A stretch of 64,000 nucleotides of DNA from Halodesulfovibrio aestuarii DSM 17919 = ATCC 29578 (GCF_000384815.1 NZ_ARQF01000020.1:62001-126000); one strand, 5' to 3'; positions 34,845 to 43,873 are shown, numbered from the stretch's first letter. A program made the numbers and translations. The notes: generated from the letters alone by a model not told the origin.

Positions 34845-37079
34845 CTAGTAGCCCTTGAATGGGTTAGGACCTTTCTCGAAGACCATGTCCATAAAGCTGT
34901 CAATCATGCCAGGTACCTTGTCGTACTCGTCAATTGCAACTTCATACTGTTCTACGCGGTCAGGTTCTACACCAAGGCGTTCCAGAGTTTCAGCAATGTT
35001 GTCTTTACGGCGGTTACAAATCTCAGAGCCTTTTACAAAGTGGCACTGGTAATCATCACCGTATTTACAACCGAGCAGCATAACGCCGTCAATACCTTTG
35101 GACATTGCATCAGCAACCCAGATGGCATTTACAGAGCCAAGACAACGTACAGGAATAATACGTACATACGGGCTCCATGACTTGCCACGAATTGCAGCCA
35201 TGTCGAGTGCTGGGTATGCGTCGTTTTCACATGCAAGAATCAGAACGCGTGGGCCGCCCTCTTCCATGTCATCCGGTACATTGATTTCACGGATCATAGA
35301 ACCGATCTGGTCAATGTTGTAGTTATCGAAGGAGATAACACGTTCCGGACAAGCACCCATACAGGTACCACAGCGGCGACAGCGGCTGAAGTTAGGAAGC
35401 GGAGTACCTTTTTCATCATCGTCAAGAGCGCCAAACGGACACTCTTCGGTGCAACGCTTACACTGTGTACAACGAACAAAGTTGAATACAGGGTAGCTAA
35501 GGTCACCGGAACGAGGATGAACAGCAACACCACGGTTAGCTGATTCAACACACTGAATAGCTTTCATGGTGGCACCGATTGCGTCTTCTTCTACAGCATC
35601 CATCATCATTGGCTGACGAACACAACCTGCAGCATAAACGCCGGTACGACGAGTTTCATATGGGAAGCAGATGTAGTTAGAATCTGCAAAACCGTCGAAG
35701 AGATCAAGATCAGGGAATGCAGGACCCTGACGGTACTCAAAGTTCATTACCGGATCTTTCGCAGTAGCTGGAACGATACCGGTAGGAAGAACAACCATGT
35801 CTACAGGAATTTCTACATCTTCACCCATGAGAGTGTTGCCTGCAGAAACTACAAGAGAGCCGTCTTCCTCTGTAATGCCTTTGATATCAGCCTTAGACAT
35901 CATGATGCCAAGGCGATCCTGCGCAGCTTTGTAGTAACGCTCATGAATACCAGGAACTACCATGGAGTCATACAAAACGTATGCACGTGCATCTTCATGA
36001 GCATCGCAAAGGTAGTTTGCGTGCTTAAGAGCAATCATGGAGTTTACGTAGCTTGAGTAAGCAAGGTGACGTACAGATTCTAAGTCGTCATGCACGTACC
36101 CTTCAGTTTTCTCTTCAGATTCAGTATTTTCAACTTCTTCTGGTGCTGCGTAGATATCACCGCCTGTTACAGACTCGGTATTCACGATAAATGCAACACG
36201 CTTAGCGTCAAGTTTGCCTTCTTTAGCAAGCTTTTCATATTCAGCAGAGGTAACAACGTTCGGCATGCTGCCGTAGCCAAATGGAGCGAGCAGTTCGTTA
36301 TCCATCGGCTTCCAACCAGCAGCAAGAACAACTGCGCCTACGCTGTATTCCTGACCTGCAACCTGTGCAGTATACTGACCAGGGGTACCAGCGAGCTTTT
36401 CAACAGTTGCGTTAAGAATTACCTTAACATTCCCGTTGCTTGTTACTTCTTCAATTTTTGCTTCGAGACCAGTCTCGTGAGCTTCTTCATACGGGAATTC
36501 AAGAGGAACTGTTTTGAGCATGTTCAGTGCTTTACCACCGAGCTGTGCATCTTTTTCCACAAGAATTACATTGTAGCCGTAATCAGCAGCCTGTTTCGCT
36601 GCGGTAAGACCTGCCCAACCACCACCGAGAACAAGAATCGTTTTAACGGATTCAAACTCAGGAGGCTTCGGGACTGCAGTTTTCTGAAGCTTGATAATAC
36701 CCATGGTCACGTAGTCTTTAGCCATGGCCATAAGCAGTTCAGGAGCAGTACTGCCAGCAGCAGGGATGGTTCCGTCCGGGTTTTTGTACGACATTGCACA
36801 TTGTTCGCGCAGGTTAATACGCTCTACAATAACGTTCTCAAACTCGTAGATATCCCAGTCGACGCGAGGGGAAGAACCACAGATCGCGATCCCGTCCAAC
36901 CCATGCTCAACAATGTCTTTTTTAATTTCTTCACGTGCACTGGCTACAGCAAGCACAGGAAAAACTTTTACGACAGGGCAGGCATCGCCAAACTTGTTAG
37001 ATACGCCAGTGCTAAGCTCTTCAGCATCAATGATGCCAAGTGCAGACTGGTCAAAATATACGCCAATTTTTTCGGCCAT
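34845..37079 (-). CDS. qmoB: Quinone-interacting oxidoreductase subunit QmoB
   Basis: 744 residues. The FAD-binding part has GGGWAGLTAAKQAADYGY near 150, then ferredoxin motifs CTQCKRCTEECP and CRRCGTCMGACP near 520-560. The C-terminal MvhD-like domain has ACENDAYPALDMA and VRCLGSVN. It is an HdrA-like flavoprotein that exchanges electrons with QmoA and AprBA, with no membrane segment. Starts five bases after qmoA, with GGGAGG upstream. Confidence 0.96.
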   Translation of the reverse strand: MAEKIGVYFDQSALGIIDAEELSTGVSNKFGDACPVVKVFPVLAVASAREEIKKDIVEHGLDGIAICGSSPRVDWDIYEFENVIVERINLREQCAMSYKNPDGTIPAAGSTAPELLMAMAKDYVTMGIIKLQKTAVPKPPEFESVKTILVLGGGWAGLTAAKQAADYGYNVILVEKDAQLGGKALNMLKTVPLEFPYEEAHETGLEAKIEEVTSNGNVKVILNATVEKLAGTPGQYTAQVAGQEYSVGAVVLAAGWKPMDNELLAPFGYGSMPNVVTSAEYEKLAKEGKLDAKRVAFIVNTESVTGGDIYAAPEEVENTESEEKTEGYVHDDLESVRHLAYSSYVNSMIALKHANYLCDAHEDARAYVLYDSMVVPGIHERYYKAAQDRLGIMMSKADIKGITEEDGSLVVSAGNTLMGEDVEIPVDMVVLPTGIVPATAKDPVMNFEYRQGPAFPDLDLFDGFADSNYICFPYETRRTGVYAAGCVRQPMMMDAVEEDAIGATMKAIQCVESANRGVAVHPRSGDLSYPVFNFVRCTQCKRCTEECPFGALDDDEKGTPLPNFSRCRRCGTCMGACPERVISFDNYNIDQIGSMIREINVPDDMEEGGPRVLILACENDAYPALDMAAIRGKSWSPYVRIIPVRCLGSVNAIWVADAMSKGIDGVMLLGCKYGDDYQCHFVKGSEICNRRKDNIAETLERLGVEPDRVEQYEVAIDEYDKVPGMIDSFMDMVFEKGPNPFKGY

Positions 37080-37084
37080 TCTAC

Positions 37085-38323
37085 CTACCTCCCACGAACC
37101 GTCTGGATTGCTTTAAGCGCAGCACTAGTACCAGACTGAGCTGTGCGCATAACATCCAGAGGCTTTTGAGCACAACCAGCAGAAAAGATGCCTTTTGCTT
37201 CGCCATCAACAACAAAGCCTTCATCATCAAGGGTAACCCCGAACGGGTTAGCTGCGCCAGCAAGGCTTGGCTGCATACCAGTAGCGAGAACTACCATGTC
37301 GTGACGAATTTTAGCTTTGTGGCCTTTAACAGCATCTTCAACTTCAACAATGACATCACCAGTTGCAACGTCTTCTTCTACACCAGCTACTTTACCTTTA
37401 ACGAGATGTAATTTCTCATCGGCAACAGCTTTGCGCATAAACTTGTCATAACGACCAGGAGTACGCATATCAATGTAGTAAATAGTAACGTCAGCATCTG
37501 GGTACTGTTCACGAACATACAGAGCCTGTTTAAGAGAAGCCATGCAGCAGATGTAAGAACAGAAACCTAAGTGGTTCTGATCACGAGAACCTGCACACTG
37601 TACAAAAGCGATCTTTTCTGGTGCTTTTCCGTCAGAAGGACGAGCAATAGCGCCATCAGTTGGACCGTTAGGAGAAGCAAGGCGTTCCATCTGCATATTT
37701 GAAATACAGTTGGTAATCTGGCCTGCACCAAGGTTGGTCAGGTTGGTAACATCATATGGTTTCCAACCGGTAGCAAGAATGATGCTGCCAACAGAGAGTT
37801 CAATCTCTTTAGGAGCTTCATTAAGGTCACACGATTCAGAAGCACCGACTTTAATAGCGTCAGCACTGCTCAATTTTTTTGGTTCCAGAACATAACGGTT
37901 CGGGAACGCAAAAGGCGTGTCCATGTAAAGTGGTTTTCGGGTTGCGAGTCCAAGGTTGAACTCATCCGCAACTTCACTTTCAAGTGAAGAAGCAAGTTCA
38001 CCAAGGTCAGCACTGCTTGGAGCAGTACAGCGAGGTGCGATAGAAACTTTAACAGTAAAGTTTCCAGATTCACCTTCAACAGAATCCACAGTTGCCATTG
38101 TTAAAAACTTAACATTTGGATTCTTTTTAATACGCTGGAACTGAATCTCCAATCCACAGGATGGAGGGCAGAGCTTTGGAAAATATTTATTCAGCTGTGC
38201 CACTCTGCCGCCGAGAAACGGTGATTTCTCAACGATGTACACTTCGTAGCCGAGCTCAGCAGCTTCAAGGGCGGCAGTAAGGCCGCTGAATCCGCCTCCG
38301 ACGACGAGTATGGAGTTCGACAT
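37085..38323 (-). CDS. qmoA: Quinone-interacting oxidoreductase subunit QmoA
   Basis: 412 residues, HdrA-like. The FAD Rossmann motif VVGGGFSGLTAALEAAELGY begins at residue 6. CPPSCGLEIQ and the CSYICC segment are conserved in the family. The C-terminal GIFSAGCAQKPLDVM is a second dinucleotide site. With QmoB it forms the soluble electron path to APS reductase. GGGAGG precedes the ATG. Between it and aprA lies a terminator-like hairpin. Confidence 0.96.
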   Translation of the reverse strand: MSNSILVVGGGFSGLTAALEAAELGYEVYIVEKSPFLGGRVAQLNKYFPKLCPPSCGLEIQFQRIKKNPNVKFLTMATVDSVEGESGNFTVKVSIAPRCTAPSSADLGELASSLESEVADEFNLGLATRKPLYMDTPFAFPNRYVLEPKKLSSADAIKVGASESCDLNEAPKEIELSVGSIILATGWKPYDVTNLTNLGAGQITNCISNMQMERLASPNGPTDGAIARPSDGKAPEKIAFVQCAGSRDQNHLGFCSYICCMASLKQALYVREQYPDADVTIYYIDMRTPGRYDKFMRKAVADEKLHLVKGKVAGVEEDVATGDVIVEVEDAVKGHKAKIRHDMVVLATGMQPSLAGAANPFGVTLDDEGFVVDGEAKGIFSAGCAQKPLDVMRTAQSGTSAALKAIQTVRGR

Positions 38324-38429
38324 TTAGCAATCCTCCCTACAATTGTTTCGGGCCTATAGTCAAAACGGCCTAAGCACAGACAATAAGTTGAGAACACTTA
38401 CTGTCTCAGCTTAGACCGAATTGATAAGG

Positions 38430-38468
38430 GAAGAAAAAGGGGCGATTGCGGTGTCCCGCAACCGCCCC
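38430..38468 (-). terminator. Terminator or attenuator between aprA and qmoA
   Basis: On the minus strand GGGGCGGTTGCGG pairs with CCGCAATCGCCCC around GACA (one G-U pair), followed by TTTTTCTTCCC. It is strong enough to end most transcripts from aprBA and give lower qmo levels. Confidence 0.8.
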
Positions 38469-38494
38469 GGACGTTCAGTAAGAAGCTCTACAGA

Positions 38495-40492
38495 TTATGC
38501 AGTAGGGATGATCTGGTAGTAAGGCTTCTTGAAGATGGTGGTTTCACCAGTCTTCGGATCGTATTTGGAGTTACAGAAGCACTTCCATTTTGCGTCGTCA
38601 AGACCCATGAAGTCAGCACGGTAGTAGAAACCAGGGTAACGGGTTTCAGTACGGAATGCGATGTGCTGCATGTGAAGACGTACAGTCCAGAGACGATGGT
38701 AGTTTTCCCAACAACGGAGGAGTTCGTGAAGGTCACGAGCAGCCAGTTTGAGGGAATCTTCTTCGAGCATGTCAAGCAAGTGGAAACCAGTTGCGAGAGC
38801 TGCTTCAGAAGTGGTGTAGTATGTGCTACAACCGCCACCATATTCGTCAGTAGCTTTAACCAGGCGCATCATGAAGTTCTTAGGAGAGATGTACTCTGGG
38901 TTAACTACTGGGTCAGTGGAAACTGCTTTGCCAGCTTCGTAGTTTCTGTACGGACGGTAAATGAGGTCCGCAAGATCTTTGGAGTTTTCAGCAACTGCAG
39001 GTTTGTAGTCTTTGTGGTCGATGCACCAGCGTACCATCTGTTTACCACAGATACGGCCTTCAGCATGTGAACCAGAGGAGAACTTGTGACCAGATGCACC
39101 AACACCGTCAGCACAAGTCCAGAGGCCCATAACGGAAGTCATACGGTTGTATACTTTGCCGTTAGCTGCGCGTACTTTGTAGTCTTCAGGAACCCATTCT
39201 TCGTCTGGACCGGAAGCCCAGATACCACAACAACCGGAGTGAGAACCAAGAAGGTACGGCTCGGTTGGCATGATTTCAGAACCAGTTTCTTCAGGCTGAA
39301 TGTTCATTGCAGCCCAGAGGTTAGCCTGGCCAACACACATATCGAGGAAATCTTCCCATGCTTCAGACTCAAGGTGTTTCTGTTCAGCAGGAGAAAGAGA
39401 TTCGAAAGTGGTCTGCAGTGCAGTCTTGGTATCCATGTAAATAGGACCACGACCTTCACGCATTTCACGGAGCATCATGTGGTTACGCAGACATGTTGGG
39501 ATAACATGACCTTTAGCGTAGCCGCGATCTTCGTAAGGCTTAAGCATTGCGCGGTTAGTTTCACAGTAGTCTTCGCCGCGGAAGTTAGTTGCTTTAGCTT
39601 TGAAGAGAAGGAACCATGCGCCAACCGGACCGTAACCATCTTTAAAACGAGCTGGTACGAAGCGGTTTTCCATCATGGTCATTTCTGCGCCAACCTGAGC
39701 ACACATGGTGTAAGTGGAACCTGCGTTCCATACTGGGTACCATGCACGACCCATGCCTTCACCAGTTGAGCGAGGCTTGTAAACGTTAACAGCACCACCA
39801 CATGCTACAACCATAGCATTGGTACGGTAAACGTGTACTTCGTTATCACGAAGGTTAAAGCCTACTGCACCAGCGATGCGGTTTTCTTCGTTAGCGTCGA
39901 GAAGAAGCTTAACGATGAAAATACGTTCCTGGATACGGTCTTCACCGAGTGCGTTTTTAGCAGCTTCAGCAACGATGCATTTGTATGCTTCACCGTTGAT
40001 CATCATCTGCCAGCGACCGGAGCGAACTGGAGCATCACCGTTACGGAGAGACTTGCCAGCAGCTTTAGCAGCAGCGCCGTCGAGGTTCTTGTTGTTCTCG
40101 TCTTTGATCCAGCAAGGAAGGCCCCACTCTTCAAAGAGGTGAACGGAGTCATCAACGTGACGACCAAGGTCGAAGATAAGGTCTTCACGTACGAGACCCA
40201 TGAGGTCAGTACGAACCATACGAACGTAGTCGTCTGCAGTGTTATCACCAAGGTAGGTGTTAATTGCAGAAAGACCCTGTGCAACAGCACCGGAACGTTC
40301 GAGAGCAGCTTTATCAACGAGCAGAATTTTCAGCTCAGGTGCGTATTTTTCAGCCCAACGTACGGCTTCAAATGCTGCACCAGTGTTACCCATACCACCG
40401 CCAACCATGAGGATATCAACATCATGTTCTACGATTGCAGGTTCAGCAATCGCAACGCCTCGTGGTTGTTCCTTAACGGGAATCATCGGCAT
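38495..40492 (-). CDS. aprA: Adenylylsulfate reductase alpha subunit AprA
   Basis: 665 residues, the family length. The FAD domain starts with DILMVGGGMGNTGAAFEA, and the succinate dehydrogenase-like core has DKAALERSGAVAQG and the SHSGCCGIWASGP loop. It reduces APS to sulfite and AMP at FAD in the cytoplasm, as AprAB heterodimer. An AAGGAG site precedes the ATG. It follows aprB after 34 bases. This is a highly expressed gene of dissimilatory sulfate reduction. Confidence 0.99.
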   Translation of the reverse strand: MPMIPVKEQPRGVAIAEPAIVEHDVDILMVGGGMGNTGAAFEAVRWAEKYAPELKILLVDKAALERSGAVAQGLSAINTYLGDNTADDYVRMVRTDLMGLVREDLIFDLGRHVDDSVHLFEEWGLPCWIKDENNKNLDGAAAKAAGKSLRNGDAPVRSGRWQMMINGEAYKCIVAEAAKNALGEDRIQERIFIVKLLLDANEENRIAGAVGFNLRDNEVHVYRTNAMVVACGGAVNVYKPRSTGEGMGRAWYPVWNAGSTYTMCAQVGAEMTMMENRFVPARFKDGYGPVGAWFLLFKAKATNFRGEDYCETNRAMLKPYEDRGYAKGHVIPTCLRNHMMLREMREGRGPIYMDTKTALQTTFESLSPAEQKHLESEAWEDFLDMCVGQANLWAAMNIQPEETGSEIMPTEPYLLGSHSGCCGIWASGPDEEWVPEDYKVRAANGKVYNRMTSVMGLWTCADGVGASGHKFSSGSHAEGRICGKQMVRWCIDHKDYKPAVAENSKDLADLIYRPYRNYEAGKAVSTDPVVNPEYISPKNFMMRLVKATDEYGGGCSTYYTTSEAALATGFHLLDMLEEDSLKLAARDLHELLRCWENYHRLWTVRLHMQHIAFRTETRYPGFYYRADFMGLDDAKWKCFCNSKYDPKTGETTIFKKPYYQIIPTA

Positions 40493-40526
40493 GATAATAT
40501 CTCCTTAGGAATAAATTCCGTAAAAA

Positions 40527-41015
40527 TTAAACAGCAGATGCCTTTGTGACCATGGTGATGTCAGCTTCTGCAACTTCAAACTTCTGGCCCATAGCTTCGA
40601 TTGGAGTAGCGAGTTCTGTCTCAGTGAAGAGGAATTCGCTATCGAGGTCAGCTGGTTCCGGCTTACCTTCGAAAGGCTTAATAGAGCCTTCTGGAGTAGT
40701 ACGGATTGGGAATTTAAAGCGTTTAACATTACCGTTACGGAACTTAACGGTCCACATGATAGAATCTGCGGAACGCATTGGGATACAAGTGCCACCAAGT
40801 GGTGCAAAGTCAGCATATGGACGTGCTGTGATTGCGCCCTGAGGACAAATTTTAACACAGGAGTAGCATTCCCAACATGCTTCTGGCTCCTGATTGAAGG
40901 CCTTCATTTCATCTGCATCGAGAATCATGAGGTCGTTGGGGCAGATGTACATGCAAGCGGTTTTCTCGCCACCTTTGCAGCCATCACACTTGGACGGGTC
41001 TACATATGTCGGCAT
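40527..41015 (-). CDS. aprB: Adenylylsulfate reductase beta subunit AprB
   Basis: 162 residues. Two 4Fe-4S clusters: CDGCKGGEKTACMYICP (a non-standard long spacing typical of AprB) and CWECYSCVKICP. The C-terminal beta-strand tail wraps around AprA. It delivers electrons from Qmo to the AprA FAD. GGAGG lies six bases before the ATG. Confidence 0.99.
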   Translation of the reverse strand: MPTYVDPSKCDGCKGGEKTACMYICPNDLMILDADEMKAFNQEPEACWECYSCVKICPQGAITARPYADFAPLGGTCIPMRSADSIMWTVKFRNGNVKRFKFPIRTTPEGSIKPFEGKPEPADLDSEFLFTETELATPIEAMGQKFEVAEADITMVTKASAV

Positions 41016-41178
41016 ACCTAATCCTCCAACACAACGATTAAGGGGTTTACCTAAAAAGCTTTTTTCCCACGATGGGGTCCACCACTCGATGGAGTCGATA
41101 AAGCAGGAAACTATTCCTGCCTCATTCAGGCTCCACCGAATCAGGGGGAGACAGCGATGCGGGCGCTTTCCGTATCGC

Positions 41179-41196
41179 TTGTGAAAGTTCTAACAA
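41179..41196. promoter_or_regulatory. Rex-like or CRP-like inverted repeat over the apr -10 region
   Basis: TTGTGAAAGTTCTAACAA resembles the Rex consensus (TTGTGAAATATTTCACAA) in the left half, with imperfect right half. It covers the predicted -10 box, where a repressor would block aprB transcription. The family of the regulator is an inference. Confidence 0.45.
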
Positions 41197-41216
41197 AGCT
41201 TTAGAGAGAAGGTCAA
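41188..41216 (-). promoter_or_regulatory. Predicted sigma-70 promoter of aprBA
   Basis: On the minus strand, TTGACC (-35) and TTAGAA (-10) are 17 bases apart, about 170 bases before aprB. TTGACC has five of six consensus bases; the -10 is weaker. The resulting leader contains a small hairpin (CAGGAA/TTCCTG near 41103). Confidence 0.5.
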
Positions 41217-41221
41217 GCCTC

Positions 41222-41240
41222 TTGTGTGTTTTTTTCACAA
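41222..41240. promoter_or_regulatory. TTGTG-N9-CACAA inverted repeat upstream of the apr promoter
   Basis: TTGTGTGTTTTTTTCACAA has perfect 5-base arms, one base wider than the Rex consensus. It lies directly upstream of the -35 box. Confidence 0.4.
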
Positions 41241-41309
41241 AGACTCTTTCTTTTTCCATAACAAGCTGTTTTTACTATCACTCTATCAAAAAACAAAAAA
41301 CTTACCCAG

Positions 41310-41323
41310 TTGGCACATGCCAA
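41310..41323. repeat. TTGGCA-CA-TGCCAA palindrome
   Basis: Six-base perfect arms around CA. The arm TTGGCACAT recurs at 41547-41555 in the same gap. Candidate operator half-sites. Confidence 0.35.
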
Positions 41324-41537
41324 ATGGACACAAGACATTTACAATTATTGGCAGGATGTTGCAAGCAATTCAGAAGGAACTTTATACTTTTTTTCACTTG
41401 CTCATCTTCAGCATTACGGTATTTTTTAATATTATCCATATTTTCAGCATATTAACATAAATTCCACACTTAACTACCATTCGTACTGTTTGTTCACACA
41501 TTCACAGTTTATACTTTTATTTGCTTTGTTAATTTGA

Positions 41538-41555
41538 TTGTGAAAATTGGCACAT
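41538..41555. promoter_or_regulatory. TGTGA-N6-GCACA site upstream of the CM/EPSPS-like gene
   Basis: TTGTGAAAATTGGCACAT fits TGTGA-N6-TCACA (CRP/FNR type) with one mismatch and also resembles a Rex site. It could serve either direction of the divergent gap. Confidence 0.4.
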
Positions 41556-41772
41556 TAAATTTTAGTTCATCTGAATATCACCATCATTACATACCACGAG
41601 CCTGCTCTCTCTTAGTCCAGATACACATATTGCTATATAAAACGCACCTCCTCTTTTTTTATGATACATTTCTCCAAACAAGACTTTTTACAAGAAAGCC
41701 AGATTTCCACTTGCGACTCTAGCTGTTTCAGGCTAGGGGAACGCCATACCCACAAAGTAAGGCTACATTCTA

Positions 41773-43401
41773 ATGAAAAAAAATATGACCCTAGTTGAAG
41801 AAATTTCTGAACTTGATCTTGAGCTTTTAAAACTGTTGGCTCGCCGATCAAAGCTTCTCAAAAAAACCCGCCGTCGCAAAAAAGAAGGTGCGGGTACTGA
41901 CTCTATTTCAAATGAAAAGCAAATTCGTCTGGCATGGGAAGAATCTGCCACAAAATTCAGCAGAGACCCTCGTCTCGTCCACCAGATATTCACCCTGCTA
42001 CAAGATATTGAGTTTATCTCCCGTGACGACGCTGAAGACCAGACCAGCTTCGGCCTTGCACCTAATACACAGCCCGTAAATGTTGACATTACAGGCCCTG
42101 CTGCATTGAATCCGACTCAAATATGGATTGCTCTCGCTGCTGCTAACGGCGTTGAATGCAACCTGACCGGAATCTCCACTGCTCATCCTGTATCTGATAT
42201 TGTTAAAGCCTTTAACCAAGCTGGAGCACGTCTAAGCTGGAAAGGTAATGACCTCTACTGCAAAGAATCCAAGGCATTGGATTTTGCAGACAAAGTTATC
42301 TTTGCCGGAAACAGCGAATTCAACGTTTACCTTCTTGCACTTCAGGCTGCTGCCAACCATGGCATCCTCAAGCTGACTGGTGGCTCTACTCTGAAGGATG
42401 CAGATCTTTCCGCGTTCCGCAACTTTCTACCACAGCTTGGTGCACGTATCGCACACGTTGTACCTCGCTCCAACGGCTTACCTGTACGTCTTGAGTGCTC
42501 CGGAGTTATTCCGGAAACTGTTGTTATTCCGGAAACACTTTCCGAAAAGGCAATCGTTGCCACTCTGGTAGCTGCAACAACATGGGGCATGAGAGTTACT
42601 CTCGATCTTTCTCAGAACGAAGCTACAACCAATGCTCTTGCTATTGTTACTCCTATCTTCGAATCTGCCGGCATAGAGTATGTACTTGAAGGTACCAACC
42701 TTACAGTTCTTCCAGAAGAACCAGATTTTCCAGTATACCCTGCGATCACTATGGATCCAACAATCTGTGCAAGCCTTCTTGCCTACCCTGCATTCGCAGG
42801 CGGTAAAGTAACCCTGCGCGGAACATGGCCTAAAGACACAGCTGAGGGCGAAGCCGTTGTTTCCCTGCTCCAGTCTGTTGGCCTCACTGTAACGGTTAAA
42901 CCTGACAGCATAGTTACAGTTAAGCCAGAACGCGGTCATTCAACCGATCCAGTAGACATACAAAACCTGCCTGAAAGCTACTTCCCGCTAGCTATGGCAC
43001 TGACCTGTATCAAAGCTGCATCCACAAAAAGCCCTGTCAAACTTCCTGCTGCTCCTGCTGCCACCTCTCTTGAAGTTATCGAAAGCTTTGCAGCACAGGC
43101 CAACATGCTTCTTGACGATGATAAAGTGCATCCTAATGCGGACATTCCTCACGCTAAAGTGTGGACAAGCCCTGATGCTTTCTGGACCATGGCACTTGGA
43201 CAGCTTGCGTTCATAAACCGCCCGCTCCAGCTTGCTAACCCAGGCAGCATTACTGATCTGATGCCTACATTCTGGATGTTCTACAACACACTTCCAGAAC
43301 CGAGTATGGTTCGTAAGCCCAGGGAGGAAATGAGTGGAGACAAGCCAAAAAGACGTAGAGTCTTTGCCGACAACAATTCAAGAGGTCGAAACGCTGATTA
43401 A
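41773..43401 (+). CDS. Chorismate mutase-like/EPSP synthase-like fusion, probably catalytically inactive
   Basis: 542 residues. Residues about 5-85 resemble an AroQ chorismate mutase (LVEEISELDLELLKLLARRSKLL), and about 95-510 an EPSP synthase repeat fold. Yet EPSPS hallmarks are missing: the N-terminal SKS lysine/arginine motif, NAGTAMR (here AGNSEFN), SSAS, the KESDR-type segment and the C-terminal DHRMAM (here PDAFWTM). In the mutase part the arginine of LREEI is Val and the D-x-x-R pair is not obvious. Thus both active sites seem lost. The last 27 residues are basic and overlap the next gene. It is divergent from aprB. An active but highly diverged EPSPS is less likely. Confidence 0.7.
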   Translation: MKKNMTLVEEISELDLELLKLLARRSKLLKKTRRRKKEGAGTDSISNEKQIRLAWEESATKFSRDPRLVHQIFTLLQDIEFISRDDAEDQTSFGLAPNTQPVNVDITGPAALNPTQIWIALAAANGVECNLTGISTAHPVSDIVKAFNQAGARLSWKGNDLYCKESKALDFADKVIFAGNSEFNVYLLALQAAANHGILKLTGGSTLKDADLSAFRNFLPQLGARIAHVVPRSNGLPVRLECSGVIPETVVIPETLSEKAIVATLVAATTWGMRVTLDLSQNEATTNALAIVTPIFESAGIEYVLEGTNLTVLPEEPDFPVYPAITMDPTICASLLAYPAFAGGKVTLRGTWPKDTAEGEAVVSLLQSVGLTVTVKPDSIVTVKPERGHSTDPVDIQNLPESYFPLAMALTCIKAASTKSPVKLPAAPAATSLEVIESFAAQANMLLDDDKVHPNADIPHAKVWTSPDAFWTMALGQLAFINRPLQLANPGSITDLMPTFWMFYNTLPEPSMVRKPREEMSGDKPKRRRVFADNNSRGRNAD

Positions 43402-43594
43402 GCAATACGATAGCGAACTTCAGGCTATCGAAGATGCATTCCGCGAACTGGTCACATCGGAAGATCCATCTAAGGGAATCTTTCACGCCAGCGAAATTCA
43501 TGAAAATCGTCAGCAAAAAAACATTGCAGAAGTCAACAGACAGTTTGCAGTGAACAAACGGAACAGACTCCGCATGGAAGCTGAACCATTTTAA
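43334..43594 (+). CDS. Small hypothetical protein overlapping the CM/EPSPS-like gene
   Basis: 86 residues from GTG 43334, with AGGGAGG six bases upstream inside the previous gene. It overlaps that gene by 68 bases in another frame. Predicted as one long helical hairpin; a charged C-terminus (KRNRLRME) and no cysteines. The strong ribosome site and the terminator just after its stop support a real gene. No family recognised. Confidence 0.65.
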   Translation: METSQKDVESLPTTIQEVETLIKQYDSELQAIEDAFRELVTSEDPSKGIFHASEIHENRQQKNIAEVNRQFAVNKRNRLRMEAEPF

Positions 43595-43597
43595 AAT

Positions 43598-43634
43598 AAA
43601 AAAACGCCGCACCTTACTAGTGCGGCGTTTTTTT
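43598..43634 (+). terminator. Intrinsic terminator after the 86-residue gene
   Basis: AAAAAACGCCGCAC pairs with GTGCGGCGTTTTTT around CTTACTA. Confidence 0.95.
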
Positions 43635-43873
43635 ATGTTCAGAAACTGGACACTTGCCTCAAGATTGCCTATCAATTTTCGAATAACAATTTAGTAAATA
43701 TCCTGCTGAAAACATCACTTCAGACAAATTAAGACAACGCTTCGCTGTGCCCCCTTTATAGCACTTGCAACTCAAACTACTTAAACTGAAACAAGTTAGT
43801 TTATGAAGGTGCACGGCAGCGCAGGGATTTATCATCAATCTATAAAGTTCGATACATTTCTACGAGGTATCTC

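Larger units (their letters stand above)
41016..41772. other. Divergent gap between aprB and the CM/EPSPS-like gene (757 bases)
   Basis: AT-rich and without convincing genes; the short plus-strand frames at 41222-41460 and 41534-41722 have low-complexity, unfamiliar products. It holds the apr promoter (41188-41216), three TTGTG/CACA-type inverted repeats (41179, 41222, 41538), a TTGGCA palindrome (41310-41323) and the unmapped promoter of the rightward gene. Confidence 0.6.

Noticed and set aside
36090-37139. Plus-strand frame of 349 codons
   Set aside because: It lies antisense to qmoB and qmoA; composition (Cys, Phe, His-rich) and lack of a ribosome site mark it as a shadow.
39833-40549. 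Plus-strand frame of 238 codons
   Set aside because: Antisense to aprA; long open antisense frames follow from the codon bias of this highly expressed gene.
41222-41460. Short plus-strand frames in the apr gap
   Set aside because: Low-complexity Phe/Ser-rich products over regulatory sequence, no ribosome site.
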